Origin: JAHELQ01 sp965603365 | Lineage (GTDB): Bacteria; Acidobacteriota; Aminicenantia; UBA2199 | DNA: 64,000 nt | Assembly: GCA_965603365.1 (NCBI GenBank) | Contig: CBFDCR010000001.1 | Location: 118,165 to 182,164, forward strand | Reading direction: 5' to 3' | Position numbers and translations under genes: made by a program | Part shown: positions 27,112 to 36,465 of the stretch, one piece after another | Numbering within the stretch: the first letter of the stretch is position 1 | How the letters are laid out: the number at the start of each line of letters is the position of its first letter | Notes under the pieces: generated by a model | Told to the model about the DNA's origin: nothing | What the model saw: only the letters and a program-made list of their open reading frames with translations | Databases searched by the model: none

Positions 27112-27337
27112 TCCTGTCCGAAAAATACTAACTCCAATTAGCCATAATCTATATTTTTGGAAAAATGGTGAAATTAACGCCGAAGCAAAAAATTGATATA
27201 TCCGGGGTTGAATTTGGGGGGGATGTGGTACACTCTTAATACTAATCTGGATTAGGTCTAATTGGGATTAGGTTTGTTGATAGGGATGGCTGCCGGGCTG
27301 TCGGTAACAAGAAAACAGATGATTGTGGGGATGGGGG
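27112..27337. other. Intergenic region with a copied fragment of the primase gene start
   Basis: 27165-27228 begins ATGGTGAAATTAACGCCGAA and matches the start of the primase-helicase gene (from its second ATG at 22073) closely for about 36 nt, then more loosely to GGATGTG. It reads as MVKLTPKQKIDI before decaying. After it there is a degenerate CTGGATTAGG/TTGGGATTAGG repeat (27246-27274). No intact gene. Confidence 0.7.
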
Positions 27338-27853
27338 TTACTCGATTTCGAAGAGGAGGTGGTTGGCTAAGACGTTGTCGCCCTCTTTGACACCGATGGT
27401 CTTGATGGTGCCGGAAATGGGGGCCCGGATCTCGTTTTCCATTTTCATGGCCTCGTGGATCAACACGATGTTTCCTTCCTTGACCCGGTCGTTCACACTA
27501 AAAAAGATCTTTTTGACATTTCCCGGTATAAAACTCTTCACTATGCCGGACCTGGCCAATCTCGACGGTTTTTCCTTATAATAGAAAAATTTGTCGATCT
27601 TAAGGAGAGAAGCGGAATAGTACTCACCGTTGACAAAGATACCGGCGGGATAACCCTGGTCATCCCGGAACAGCTCGATCTGGTACAACTTGTTGTCCAG
27701 GAAAAAAGACTTCACCTCGTTCTCATCGTAATCGCCGATTAATATTTTTACGATCTCTTTATCAATCCTGACGGGACTTTCGGAATGGAAAGTCACGTTG
27801 TGGGCAATCTCGGCCTCAACAACTTTTTTATCCACTTGAAATTTATATTTCAT
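27338..27853 (-). CDS. Biotin carboxyl carrier protein of acyl-CoA carboxylase
   Basis: 171 residues. The last 75 form a biotinyl domain with the acceptor lysine in EAMKMENEI, following the usual VKEGNIVLIHEAMKM pattern and ending VLANHLLFEIE. The first 95 residues form an extra beta-rich domain of the kind found before the biotinyl domain in propionyl- and glutaconyl-type carriers. It is the last gene of the carboxylase operon, 22 nt behind the biotin carboxylase-like gene. The carrier itself looks fully functional. Confidence 0.9.
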   Translation of the reverse strand: MKYKFQVDKKVVEAEIAHNVTFHSESPVRIDKEIVKILIGDYDENEVKSFFLDNKLYQIELFRDDQGYPAGIFVNGEYYSASLLKIDKFFYYKEKPSRLARSGIVKSFIPGNVKKIFFSVNDRVKEGNIVLIHEAMKMENEIRAPISGTIKTIGVKEGDNVLANHLLFEIE

Positions 27854-27875
27854 GTCCTACCTCGAACTCTCATAT

Positions 27876-29363
27876 TTAAACGCCCCTGAACAGACGTCTC
27901 AACAGACCCGGCTGTTTCATTTTTTCCAGCCTGGCCCGGTAATTTTTCTTACGGTTATCCACATGAAATGCGGCCGCCAGCAAGGCCGCGGCAAGTTGGA
28001 GCTCTTCATCCTTTTTGTGCCGTCTGGTAAAATCACATTTCAGATTCAGGAAATCATTAATCGTTTCCCCCCGGTGCAGCCATTCACTTTCCAGCAGGTG
28101 TTTCAGAAAAATCAGGTTGGTCTGGATGCCCCTTATATTGATATTATCCAGGAATGTTCGCATATCTTTGATGGCATTCTCCCTCTTGACCGCATAGGTA
28201 ACAATTTTGCCGATATAGGGATCGTAGAGGGAAGAAATCCTGGCACCGCCGTAGATGGCGGTCTTGAAGAGATTGCGGATGGCGGAATAGTAAAAAAATT
28301 CCGTTACAGTACCGGCGGAAGGTCGGAAACGGTCAAAGGGATTTTCCGCCATCAGGGAGACCAGCAAAACATGGTGGGTGGGTTCTACGATCTTCATTCC
28401 CTCTACATCGTGCAGCAGCTCGCCCCGGGCCACGGCAAATTGCTTCTTAATGAAATTGGCGTTGATATGGATTTCCGGGATCAGGGTATTGATCTGAAAG
28501 GTGGGATTGATTTCGGAAAAGTAGGCCCTGTCGGTCTCCACGATGAATTCGATATATCCCAGCCCCATGTAATTGATGTGTTCGATAATTTTTTTAGAAT
28601 CTTCATACAATGACTGTCTCAAATCTGCGGAGACATTCAAGGAGGGGGATTCTTGAAAGATCTTCTGAAATCTCCGCTGGATGGATGATTCAATTTCCGG
28701 CAGGAAGAGGATGTTGCCTTTGATATCCCTGAAGAATGGGATCTCAATATGGTGGGCAAAGGGTAAAAACTCTTCCACAAAAAAACCTTCCTTCTGTTTT
28801 TCACCCCGCTTCAACATTTCACTGATCAGTCCAATGGCTTCGGTTCTATAATCCGCCACCTTAATACCCATCCCCCCCAGGCCGCCCACCGGCTTGATGA
28901 TAACCGGGAATTTAAATTCGTCGTCAACGGATTCCACGTCTAAGGGAGTTAGCATCGGTGCCGAGTGTTTTAACGTTTTAATCCTCAGTTCATTGGCCAT
29001 CTTTTTTAACCTGGTCTTATCTTTTACAATTTTTAATGCCTCAAAATCGGGGCCGATAAACCTGATATTATGGTTCTGACACTCCCTGACAAATTCCGGG
29101 GTTTCCGCCAAAAAGCCGTATCCCGGGTGGATATAGTCTGCTTTTAACTCAACGGCCTTCTCAATAATGGCATCCTGGTCCATATAGCTGTCTTCCAAAC
29201 GGGAAGAGAAAAACTTAAAACTCTTGTCCGCCAGTTTAACCGGCAAGGTGAGAGAATCTTCCGGCGAATGCAGCAATATCGTCTCCAGGCCGATGCTGTT
29301 GAGGGAATTGATGATGTCCAGGGCGATGACACCTCTATTGGGGATAATGACCTTTTCTGCCAT
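27876..29363 (-). CDS. Biotin carboxylase-like protein with a degenerate active site
   Basis: 495 residues of the biotin carboxylase/ATP-grasp fold, between the carboxyltransferase and carrier genes. The fold is kept (HPGYGFLAE, FIGP, SIQRRFQK), but key positions differ. The signature corresponding to E288-x-N290-x-R292-x-Q294-x-E296 of the E. coli enzyme reads E284-I-N286-P-T288-F-Q290-I-N292, so the catalytic Arg and the base Glu are lost. The glycine loop GGGGG(R/K)GM is GGLGGMGI. The region around Arg338 (NLFKTAIY) also lacks it. It may bind carrier or nucleotide without carboxylating biotin, or use altered chemistry. The operon context is firm. Confidence 0.8.
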   Translation of the reverse strand: MAEKVIIPNRGVIALDIINSLNSIGLETILLHSPEDSLTLPVKLADKSFKFFSSRLEDSYMDQDAIIEKAVELKADYIHPGYGFLAETPEFVRECQNHNIRFIGPDFEALKIVKDKTRLKKMANELRIKTLKHSAPMLTPLDVESVDDEFKFPVIIKPVGGLGGMGIKVADYRTEAIGLISEMLKRGEKQKEGFFVEEFLPFAHHIEIPFFRDIKGNILFLPEIESSIQRRFQKIFQESPSLNVSADLRQSLYEDSKKIIEHINYMGLGYIEFIVETDRAYFSEINPTFQINTLIPEIHINANFIKKQFAVARGELLHDVEGMKIVEPTHHVLLVSLMAENPFDRFRPSAGTVTEFFYYSAIRNLFKTAIYGGARISSLYDPYIGKIVTYAVKRENAIKDMRTFLDNINIRGIQTNLIFLKHLLESEWLHRGETINDFLNLKCDFTRRHKKDEELQLAAALLAAAFHVDNRKKNYRARLEKMKQPGLLRRLFRGV

Positions 29364-29372
29364 AAAATCTCC

Positions 29373-30917
29373 TTATAATGGAATGTTTCCGTGTTTTTTC
29401 CGGGGAGTTTGCAGGTGCTTATGTTCCAGCGATTCCAGGGCCTTGATCAACTGGGGCCGGGTCTCCACCGGCATGATGATGTCGTCCACATAACCATAGG
29501 ACGCCGGCTCCCTGGGGTTGGCAAACTTCTCCTTGTAGTCAAGAATCAACCGTTCCCGCAGTGTTTCCGGCTGCGCGGCGGTGGATAGATCTTTTCTGAA
29601 TATAATGTTGATTGCCCCCTGGGGCCCCATCACCGCCACCTCGGCGGTGGGCCAGGCATAGACGATATCGGCACCCAGATGTTTGGAACTCATCACAATA
29701 TAGGCGCCGCCGTAAGCCTTGCGGGTAATCACCGTCAACTTCGGCACGGTGGCTTCGGAATAGGCGTACAACATCTTGGCGCCATGTTTGATGATGCCTG
29801 ATTTTTCCTGATCCCTGCCGGGCAGAAAACCCGGCACATCCACAAAACTTACCAGGGGGATATTAAAGGCATCGCAAAACCGGATAAATCGGGCGGCCTT
29901 AACAGAGGCATGCACGTCGATGGTGCCGGCATAGACATCGGGGTTGTTGGCAATAATTCCGACACTCTTGCCACCCAGATGGGCAAAGCCCACCACGATA
30001 TTTTGGGCATAATTCTCATGGACTTCAAAAAACTTCTTATCGTCCACCACCAGGGCAATCAGTTCCTTAATATTGTAGGGTTTATTGGGATTGACCGGTA
30101 CGATCTCGTTGAGATTGTCTTCCATCCGGTCATAGGGGTCATCGGTGTGAGACATCGGCGGCGATTCCAGGTTGGAGGAGGGTAAGTAGGTCAACAGTTC
30201 TTTGACCATATCCAGGGTATGTCTCTCCTCATTGCCGACAAAGTGGGCCACCCCGGATTCGCAGGAGTGAACGCCGGCGCCCCCCAGCTCCTCGAAGGTG
30301 ACCTCCTCCCAGTTGACGGCTTTTATCACCTCCGGGCCGGTGACGAACATATAGGAGGTCTTATCCACCATAAACGTAAAGTCCGTGATACCCGGGGAAT
30401 ACACCGCACCGCCGGCACAGGGCCCCATAATGATGGAGATTTGCGGAATCACGCCTGAGCACAAAGTGTTGCGGTAAAAGATATCGCCGTAACCGGCCAG
30501 GCTGTTGATGCCCTCCTGGATGCGGGCACCGCCGGAATCGTTGATGCCCACCATCGGCGCCCCGGCCTTGAGGGCCAGGTCCATCGTGCTGACGATTTTT
30601 CTCGAATGCATCTCCCCCAGGGATCCCCCCAGTACGGTAAAGTCCTGGGCAAAGATGTACACAACCCTATCGTTTACCCGGCCAAAACCGGTAATCACCC
30701 CATCTCCCAGAAATCTCTTTTTATCCAGCCCATAATTACCGGATCGCAGTTGCACGTAGCCCTGAAGCTCTACAAAAGTGCCGGGATCAAAAAAGTATTC
30801 AATCCGTTCTCTAGCCGTCATCTTGCCCTGCCGGTGCTGCTTCTTGATCCGGTCTGCCCCCCCGGCCAGACTTTTTTCTTCTCTTAACTTCATCAGGTTC
30901 TTAATTTTCTTTTTCAT
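29373..30917 (-). CDS. Acyl-CoA carboxylase / methylmalonyl-CoA decarboxylase carboxyltransferase subunit
   Basis: 514-residue carboxyltransferase of the propionyl-CoA carboxylase beta / methylmalonyl-CoA decarboxylase alpha family. Two crotonase-type halves are present. The acyl-CoA and biotin oxyanion holes are marked by GGARIQEG and GPCAGGAVYSP in the first half, and by VDVPGFLPGRDQE and KAYGGAYIVM in the second. It transfers the carboxyl group between biotin and a short acyl-CoA. It is the first gene of the operon with the biotin carboxylase-like and carrier genes (9-nt and 22-nt gaps). No membrane decarboxylase subunit is present nearby. Confidence 0.92.
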   Translation of the reverse strand: MKKKIKNLMKLREEKSLAGGADRIKKQHRQGKMTARERIEYFFDPGTFVELQGYVQLRSGNYGLDKKRFLGDGVITGFGRVNDRVVYIFAQDFTVLGGSLGEMHSRKIVSTMDLALKAGAPMVGINDSGGARIQEGINSLAGYGDIFYRNTLCSGVIPQISIIMGPCAGGAVYSPGITDFTFMVDKTSYMFVTGPEVIKAVNWEEVTFEELGGAGVHSCESGVAHFVGNEERHTLDMVKELLTYLPSSNLESPPMSHTDDPYDRMEDNLNEIVPVNPNKPYNIKELIALVVDDKKFFEVHENYAQNIVVGFAHLGGKSVGIIANNPDVYAGTIDVHASVKAARFIRFCDAFNIPLVSFVDVPGFLPGRDQEKSGIIKHGAKMLYAYSEATVPKLTVITRKAYGGAYIVMSSKHLGADIVYAWPTAEVAVMGPQGAINIIFRKDLSTAAQPETLRERLILDYKEKFANPREPASYGYVDDIIMPVETRPQLIKALESLEHKHLQTPRKKHGNIPL

Positions 30918-31009
30918 GGTGACACCTTATCAAGCGGAAAGGAATCCCATTTTATACCTTTTCAACCAAAAAATCAAATTCCCCCCATCGTAAGTATAAT
31001 GCCGCAGAC

Positions 31010-31038
31010 TTGACAATTTCTGGAGGTTCCATTAATAT
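31010..31038 (+). promoter_or_regulatory. Promoter of the double AAA gene, leaderless
   Basis: TTGACA (31010-31015), 17-nt spacer, TAATAT (31033-31038), with the ATG at 31045. Transcription should begin at or next to the start codon. No ribosome-binding site is present. Confidence 0.6.
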
Positions 31039-31044
31039 GGACCC

Positions 31045-33879
31045 ATGACCGACAATCCCTACCGCTACACCGGGCCGCTGAACCCTCTCGAAGACAAAGA
31101 AGTTTGTGTGCCGCGGGAAACAGAGATAGACGACATCACAGCCGGCCTTTTGCGGGGCGATTACTGGGCGATTATTGGTCCGAGGCAGAGTGGCAAGACC
31201 ACCTTGTTGAGGCAAATAGTAAACCGATACCCGGATGCACATTATGTTTATGTAAACCTGGGGATCGCACCGCCGGACGAAAGGCAGTTCTACCGGTGGT
31301 TAATACGGCTTACCGGCGAGCAAATCCCTTCGGAATCGGCGGCAGCCGGGGATGAAGGCTGGGGAGAATCTTCCCCTCTATATCAATTTCGCCATTTTTT
31401 AAAGGCCCTCCGGCCCACAGACGAAAAAGAAAGGATTATTTTTTTGTTCGATGAGATCGAAAAGTTTTCCTTTACCGGCAATCTACTGCTTTTATGGAGA
31501 GGTATCTGGCATGAAAGAGCCTCTCATCCTGAATTTATCAGGTACTCAATGGTTGTGACCTCATCTATTGATCTGACCGCCTTATCCAGCCCCGCCACCT
31601 CTCCTTTCAATATCGCTAAAAATTTTTATATGAGGGACTTCTCGGACCAGGAGTCCCGGCGGCTAATCGACCGACCCTTTCAACAATTACACATTAAAAT
31701 CGAGGCGGAAGCGAAAAAAAGATTGTTATCCCTGGTATCCGGTCATCCCCAACTGCTTCAACATGCCGGTCATATCATGGTAGGGATCGCCTTAAAGAGT
31801 AAACGAAGGCTTACCCGGAAGGATATCGAAGAAACCATCAACCTGCTTCTGTTAACCAATTCTGCCATCGAACTCTTGAGAAGGGATGTGCGGGTGAATG
31901 AACCGCTCCGCCAACTAATCCGGGAAATTTTGACAGGGGCAAAGAAAAAATTTCACCCTTATAAAGAATTCTCGACCTCCGGTGCCGGTTGTATCGTTCC
32001 CGACAAAGATGGTCTCTGTGCCATACGCAATAGAGTATTCGATAGGTTCTTGCGAGATTTATTCGAGATGTCAGGCGAAGTGCCGTCGGTTGGAAAGCCT
32101 GGAGAGCATGAACCCAAAACCCTCCCCTATGGAGTGGGCAGTTACGAAGATATAAGGGAGAGCCGCCATTATTATGTGGACAAAACCAGGTACCTGGGTA
32201 TGATTGAAGAGGCCGGGACGTATCTTGTCTTCATCCGGCCGCGGCGGTTCGGCAAGACCCTACTGATTTCGATGATGGAGACCTATTACGATGTCAATAA
32301 GGCGGAGGCATTTGATCGCTATTTCAGCGGCACCCACATCCATAACCAGCCCACCCCCGAAAGAAATTCCTATCTAATCCTGAAATTTGACTTTTCCCAG
32401 ATTAAATCTTCCGTTGACCAGGTCGAAGACTCCTTCTATCATCATGTCTTCACCCAGGCCAAAATATTTATTTCAAAATACCACCAACTGCTGAAAGTGG
32501 ACCCCGGAAGGAGCCTGGAAGAGTTGGCAGTCAGGAAGAATGCCTCGGATCTGTTGAGCAGTCTGCTGGCCCTGTGCCGGATAGCCGATCGAGAAGTATA
32601 CCTGATCATCGACGAATACGATAATTTCGCCAATACCATCCTGTCCACCGCGGGGAGCCGCCCTTATGAAGATTTAACCCATGGCGAGGGATTTTTCCGG
32701 GAATTTTTCAAAGTAATCAAATCAGGCACTTCCGGCACCGACATTCCCGTTAAACGCCTGTTTATAACCGGCGTCTCCCCCCTCACGCTGGATGACGTAA
32801 CCTCCGGTTTTAATATCGGCGAAAATATCTCCATCGATGAAAACTTCAACGAGATGATGGGATTCCGGGAACAGGAAGTCATCGATATGATCGAATATTA
32901 CCGGAAAGCCGGCAAAATTCACCATGAAACAGGCCATCTCCTGGAGGTGATGAGCCGGTGGTACAATCACTACCGCTTTTCCCGGGAAACAACCGTCGAG
33001 GTATTCAACCCCACACTGGTGCTCTACTTCCTCAAAGAGTATTTCAAAAATCACCGGCTGCCCGACGAATTATTCGACCGGAACGTACGAATAGATTATC
33101 CCAAATTAAGACACCTGGTCATGGTGGACAAAAGGGACAGGCCGGAGACCAACGGGAATTTCTCCAGGCTGCGGACTGTGATTGAAAAGGGTTTTGTCAC
33201 CTCTAAATTGGAAAAGTCTTTCCCGTTGAAACACCTGGGGAAGCCTGAAAATTTCAGTTCCCTGCTGTTTTATTTCGGCTTGTTGACCATCGATGGCACC
33301 GATGTCGAAAGGGAAGATAAATTGATCCTGAAAATTCCCAACGAATCGATCAGGAAACTATTTTACGAATACATCCGGGAAGCCTATATGGAAACAGAAC
33401 TCTTCAGCCTCAACCATGAAAAATATTCGGAGCTGATGGAAAATATGGCCTACCGCGGAGAATGGCGGCCCCTGTTTGCCTACATCAGCCAACAAATGCA
33501 GTCCAGCCTCGGTTTAAGAGACCTGATCAGCGGTGAAAAGTTTATCCAGGGTTTCCTGACTGCCTACCTGGGGTGGAGCGATCTCTATTCAATCTGTTCC
33601 GAAACAGAATTGAACAAAGGCTATGCCGACCTGCTCATGGAACCTTTCCTGGCAAAATACGAAGGCGTCAGATACGCATACCTCATCGAAATCAAATACA
33701 TAAAAAGCTCTGACAGCAAAAGCAAACAGCTCCCGGATCGGTTGAAAACCGAGGCAAAGGAGCAATTGAAGCGATACAGCCTGGATGAAAAGCTCAGGAA
33801 ACGCCTCGAAAGGACGACTTTAATTAAGCTGGCACTGGTTTTTGCCGGGCATGAATTGGTCTATATCGAGAAAGTCTGA
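31045..33879 (+). CDS. Double AAA ATPase with C-terminal PD-(D/E)XK domain
   Basis: 944 residues joining two families usually found apart. Residues about 1-330 form an AAA_35-like NTPase (Walker A GPRQSGKTTLL, Walker B IIFLFDEIE). From about 350 comes a second, AAA-ATPase_like unit (PYGVGSYEDIRE...YYVDKT, Walker A RPRRFGKTLL, LIIDEYDNF) with its usual C-terminal PDDEXK_9 domain (DUF1703; LIEIKYIKS core near residue 888). The second part alone is very common in anaerobes and of unknown function. The fusion suggests a regulated or scaffolded nuclease. It is a single gene with a probably leaderless mRNA. Confidence 0.85.
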   Translation: MTDNPYRYTGPLNPLEDKEVCVPRETEIDDITAGLLRGDYWAIIGPRQSGKTTLLRQIVNRYPDAHYVYVNLGIAPPDERQFYRWLIRLTGEQIPSESAAAGDEGWGESSPLYQFRHFLKALRPTDEKERIIFLFDEIEKFSFTGNLLLLWRGIWHERASHPEFIRYSMVVTSSIDLTALSSPATSPFNIAKNFYMRDFSDQESRRLIDRPFQQLHIKIEAEAKKRLLSLVSGHPQLLQHAGHIMVGIALKSKRRLTRKDIEETINLLLLTNSAIELLRRDVRVNEPLRQLIREILTGAKKKFHPYKEFSTSGAGCIVPDKDGLCAIRNRVFDRFLRDLFEMSGEVPSVGKPGEHEPKTLPYGVGSYEDIRESRHYYVDKTRYLGMIEEAGTYLVFIRPRRFGKTLLISMMETYYDVNKAEAFDRYFSGTHIHNQPTPERNSYLILKFDFSQIKSSVDQVEDSFYHHVFTQAKIFISKYHQLLKVDPGRSLEELAVRKNASDLLSSLLALCRIADREVYLIIDEYDNFANTILSTAGSRPYEDLTHGEGFFREFFKVIKSGTSGTDIPVKRLFITGVSPLTLDDVTSGFNIGENISIDENFNEMMGFREQEVIDMIEYYRKAGKIHHETGHLLEVMSRWYNHYRFSRETTVEVFNPTLVLYFLKEYFKNHRLPDELFDRNVRIDYPKLRHLVMVDKRDRPETNGNFSRLRTVIEKGFVTSKLEKSFPLKHLGKPENFSSLLFYFGLLTIDGTDVEREDKLILKIPNESIRKLFYEYIREAYMETELFSLNHEKYSELMENMAYRGEWRPLFAYISQQMQSSLGLRDLISGEKFIQGFLTAYLGWSDLYSICSETELNKGYADLLMEPFLAKYEGVRYAYLIEIKYIKSSDSKSKQLPDRLKTEAKEQLKRYSLDEKLRKRLERTTLIKLALVFAGHELVYIEKV

Positions 33880-33927
33880 AGACCGACAGCCAGCTAACAA
33901 CTTCTCCGGCAAAAGGCCGGTCAACTC

Positions 33928-33956
33928 TTGACAAAGAGTTGATTATCTTTTATGAT
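33928..33956 (+). promoter_or_regulatory. Promoter of the EF-G paralogue
   Basis: TTGACA (33928-33933), 17-nt spacer, TATGAT (33951-33956), then AGGAGG and ATG at 33989. A CCGGC-AAAAG-GCCGG hairpin at 33906-33920 lies just upstream and could end the previous transcript. Confidence 0.65.
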
Positions 33957-33988
33957 GAAAGCTTGTTATTCATTTAGGAGGAAAAGGC

Positions 33989-36070
33989 ATGAAGGAAGTT
34001 TTGAGTGATAAGTTGAGAAATATTGCCCTTGTCGGTCACGGCCAGACCGGCAAAACCAGCCTGGCCTCTGCCATCCTGTTTAACACCGGCATGGTAAACC
34101 GCCTGGGAAAGGTAGATCAAGGCAATACCGTTACCGATTACGACGAAGAAGAGATCGATAAAAAAATCTCGATTCAAGCAGCAGTAGCCTATGCGTATAA
34201 AGATGACCATAAGATCAATATTATAGATACGCCGGGCTATGCCAATTTTATATGGGAAGCCAGGGTGAGTCTGCGGGCCGTCGAGTCAGGTGTCATGTTG
34301 ATCAATGCCCTCGAGGGAGTAGAGGTTCAGTCGGAAAAGCTCTTCGAAACTATGGGGGAATTGAATAAACCCCTGATCTTAGTAGTCAACAAGATGAAGA
34401 AAGAGCTGGCCGATTTCGACTCCGCTTTCAATTCAGTCGTGGAATCCTTTGGCAAAAACGCCATTGCCGTACAGTATCCCATCGGCAAAGGAAACGACTT
34501 TATCGGCCTGGTGGATCTGTTGGAGATGAAGGCCTATCAATACAGCACCGACGAGAAAGGCACGGCCGCGCAGGTCGACATCCCGGCCGATTTAAACGAT
34601 ATCATCCAGGCAAAACGGGAAGAACTGATCGAAAAGATCGCCGAAAACGATGAACAGTTGATGGAAAAATATTTCGATGCCGGGGACTTGAATCCCGAAG
34701 AGGTGGCAGTCGGGTTGAAAACCGCAATATTCAATAGAGATATCTTCCCGGTGTTGATGACCGATGCCTTAGCCAATATCGGCGTCAACCATCTGACCGA
34801 TTTTATCGTCAAATACGCGCCTTCAATCCTGGAATGTGGAGAGATCGAAGCGGTCGAAGGCAGCGTCAAACCCGACGACAAAAGCCCCTTTTCGGGCCTG
34901 GTTTTCAAGACCATTTCCGATCCCTATACCGGGAAAATATCCGTAGTAAAAGTGTTTTCCGGAATTTTTAAACCGGACTCTACCTACTTCAACTCCACCA
35001 AGTCGTTCGACGAACGGGTGGGAGGCGTGTTTATGCTGCAAGGCAAAAATCAGGAACCCGCCACCGCGGCCTACCCCGGCGACATCATCGCCGTAGCCAA
35101 GCTAAAGGAGACCCAGACCGGCGATACCCTGACCGTCAAAGGCCAGTCCACCCGGTTCCCGGAACTCAAATTCCCCATCCCCTCCATCTCATTTGCCATC
35201 GAGCCCAAAAGCCGGGCCGATGAAAATAAGATCTCCAATGCCTTCCAGCGGATCATGGAAGAAGATCCCACCGTTAAGAGTCAACGGGAAACCCAGACCA
35301 AGGAGTTGATCATTTCCGGAAACGGTCAACTGCATGTGGAATTGGTGGTCAACAAGCTTAAGAAAAAATACAGTGTCGAAGTGGAGATGAAACCCCCCAA
35401 GGTTCCATACCGGGAGACTGTGACCGGCAGCGCAGACATCAACAACAAGTATAAGAAACAGAGCGGCGGCAGGGGCCAATATGGTCATGTCATGATTAAA
35501 ATGGAGCCGCTGCCCCGGGGCACAGACTTCGAGTTTGAAGAGACGATCTTTGGCGGTTCCATTCCCAAAAACTACATCCCGGCGGTGGAGAAGGGAATTC
35601 AGGAATCCCGACATCAGGGAGTGCTGGCCGGTTATCCGGTGGTAAACTTCAAGGTCAATCTGTATGACGGCAGTTATCATGATGTAGACTCCTCGGATCT
35701 GGCCTTTAAGATTGCCGCCTCCCAGGCCTTTAAAAAGGCCGTAAAAGCGGCCAAACCCACCATACTGGAACCAATCATGAACGTCGAGGTGGTGACCCCT
35801 GAAGAATTCATGGGAGATATTAACGGCAACTTGAGCGGCCGTAGGGGTAAAATCCAGGGCATGGAGGCCAAAGGCAAGAATCATGTCATCAAGGCCCAGG
35901 TGCCCATGGCAGAAATGCTGGATTTTGAACCCACCCTGACCTCTATCACCGGCGGCCGGGGGAGTTATTTCATGGAATTCTGCCACTACGAAATCGTGCC
36001 CGCCCACCTGCAGAAGAAGATCATCGACGAAGCCGTCAAAGAAGGCCGGGTCAAAGAGGAAGAAGAATAG
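33989..36070 (+). CDS. Elongation factor G-like translational GTPase (EF-G2 type)
   Basis: 693 residues with all five EF-G domains. The P-loop is GHGQTGKTS instead of the AHIDAGKTT of canonical EF-G, G2/G3 give IDTPGYANF and G4 gives NKMKK in place of NKxD. This places it with the EF-G2/EF-G-like paralogues rather than the housekeeping factor. Domain IV (GGRGQYGHVMIKMEP) and domain V are complete. Ribosome-dependent GTPase activity is likely; the role could be translocation under special conditions or ribosome recycling. Single gene with its own strong promoter and AGGAGG site. Confidence 0.88.
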   Translation: MKEVLSDKLRNIALVGHGQTGKTSLASAILFNTGMVNRLGKVDQGNTVTDYDEEEIDKKISIQAAVAYAYKDDHKINIIDTPGYANFIWEARVSLRAVESGVMLINALEGVEVQSEKLFETMGELNKPLILVVNKMKKELADFDSAFNSVVESFGKNAIAVQYPIGKGNDFIGLVDLLEMKAYQYSTDEKGTAAQVDIPADLNDIIQAKREELIEKIAENDEQLMEKYFDAGDLNPEEVAVGLKTAIFNRDIFPVLMTDALANIGVNHLTDFIVKYAPSILECGEIEAVEGSVKPDDKSPFSGLVFKTISDPYTGKISVVKVFSGIFKPDSTYFNSTKSFDERVGGVFMLQGKNQEPATAAYPGDIIAVAKLKETQTGDTLTVKGQSTRFPELKFPIPSISFAIEPKSRADENKISNAFQRIMEEDPTVKSQRETQTKELIISGNGQLHVELVVNKLKKKYSVEVEMKPPKVPYRETVTGSADINNKYKKQSGGRGQYGHVMIKMEPLPRGTDFEFEETIFGGSIPKNYIPAVEKGIQESRHQGVLAGYPVVNFKVNLYDGSYHDVDSSDLAFKIAASQAFKKAVKAAKPTILEPIMNVEVVTPEEFMGDINGNLSGRRGKIQGMEAKGKNHVIKAQVPMAEMLDFEPTLTSITGGRGSYFMEFCHYEIVPAHLQKKIIDEAVKEGRVKEEEE

Positions 36071-36082
36071 ACGAATAAGCCA

Positions 36083-36140
36083 GGAGTTACCCTAAAAAGT
36101 AAAGCCTGAAATCCCAAAACGTTAAATAGGGTGTTGTGGA
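36083..36140. repeat. Dispersed GTTACCCC element, copy 1
   Basis: GGAGTTACCCTAAAAAGTAA followed by AGCCTGAAATCCCAAAAC. Full copies at 38482-38545 and 62867-62916; reverse partial pieces at 541-558 and 45821-45836. Confidence 0.65.
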
Positions 36141-36383
36141 TTTATGCAAGTGAGGGGCCTCTGATTTTTGAAAAATGGGAGAACTTTCATCTATAAATAT
36201 TTGCATAAATGTTTTGTTTGTGCTAAACTCCAGATCTGTAAAAGTGTGTGAAACCCAAAGGAAACATTAAGTAAGTAGATCTGTGAAGGAGGTTAAAAGT
36301 TTGAGGCCAGGCAAGATAACCAAAAGATCGAGGAGATGGTCTCCGGCTTTGGTTGATGTTTTGGATTTGGGGTGTTTTTTTTG

Positions 36384-36413
36384 TTGTTTTTCGATTTTGC
36401 GCTGTGGTATAAT
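36384..36413 (+). promoter_or_regulatory. Orphan promoter
   Basis: TTGTTT (36384-36389), 18-nt spacer, TATAAT (36408-36413). The only frame behind it stops after nine codons. Confidence 0.4.
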
Positions 36414-36465
36414 CGGATTATGAAACACCCACAACAAAGGGCATGTTGAACTTATCAAATTTCTT

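Larger units (their letters stand above)
36071..36465. other. Intergenic region with dispersed element and orphan promoter
   Basis: It begins with copy 1 of the GTTACCCC element (36083-36140). A consensus-like promoter lies at 36384-36413 and is followed by ATG at 36420, which reads only MKHPQQRAC before a stop, so it looks like the decayed start of a lost gene. A minus-strand open frame (36267-36518) has no coding character. Confidence 0.55.

Noticed and set aside
27852..28613. 253-codon plus-strand ORF
   Set aside because: It is antisense to the biotin carboxylase-like gene, whose frame is supported by conserved ATP-grasp motifs.
35189..36007. 272-codon minus-strand ORF
   Set aside because: It is antisense to the EF-G-like gene, which has complete GTPase and ribosome-binding domains.
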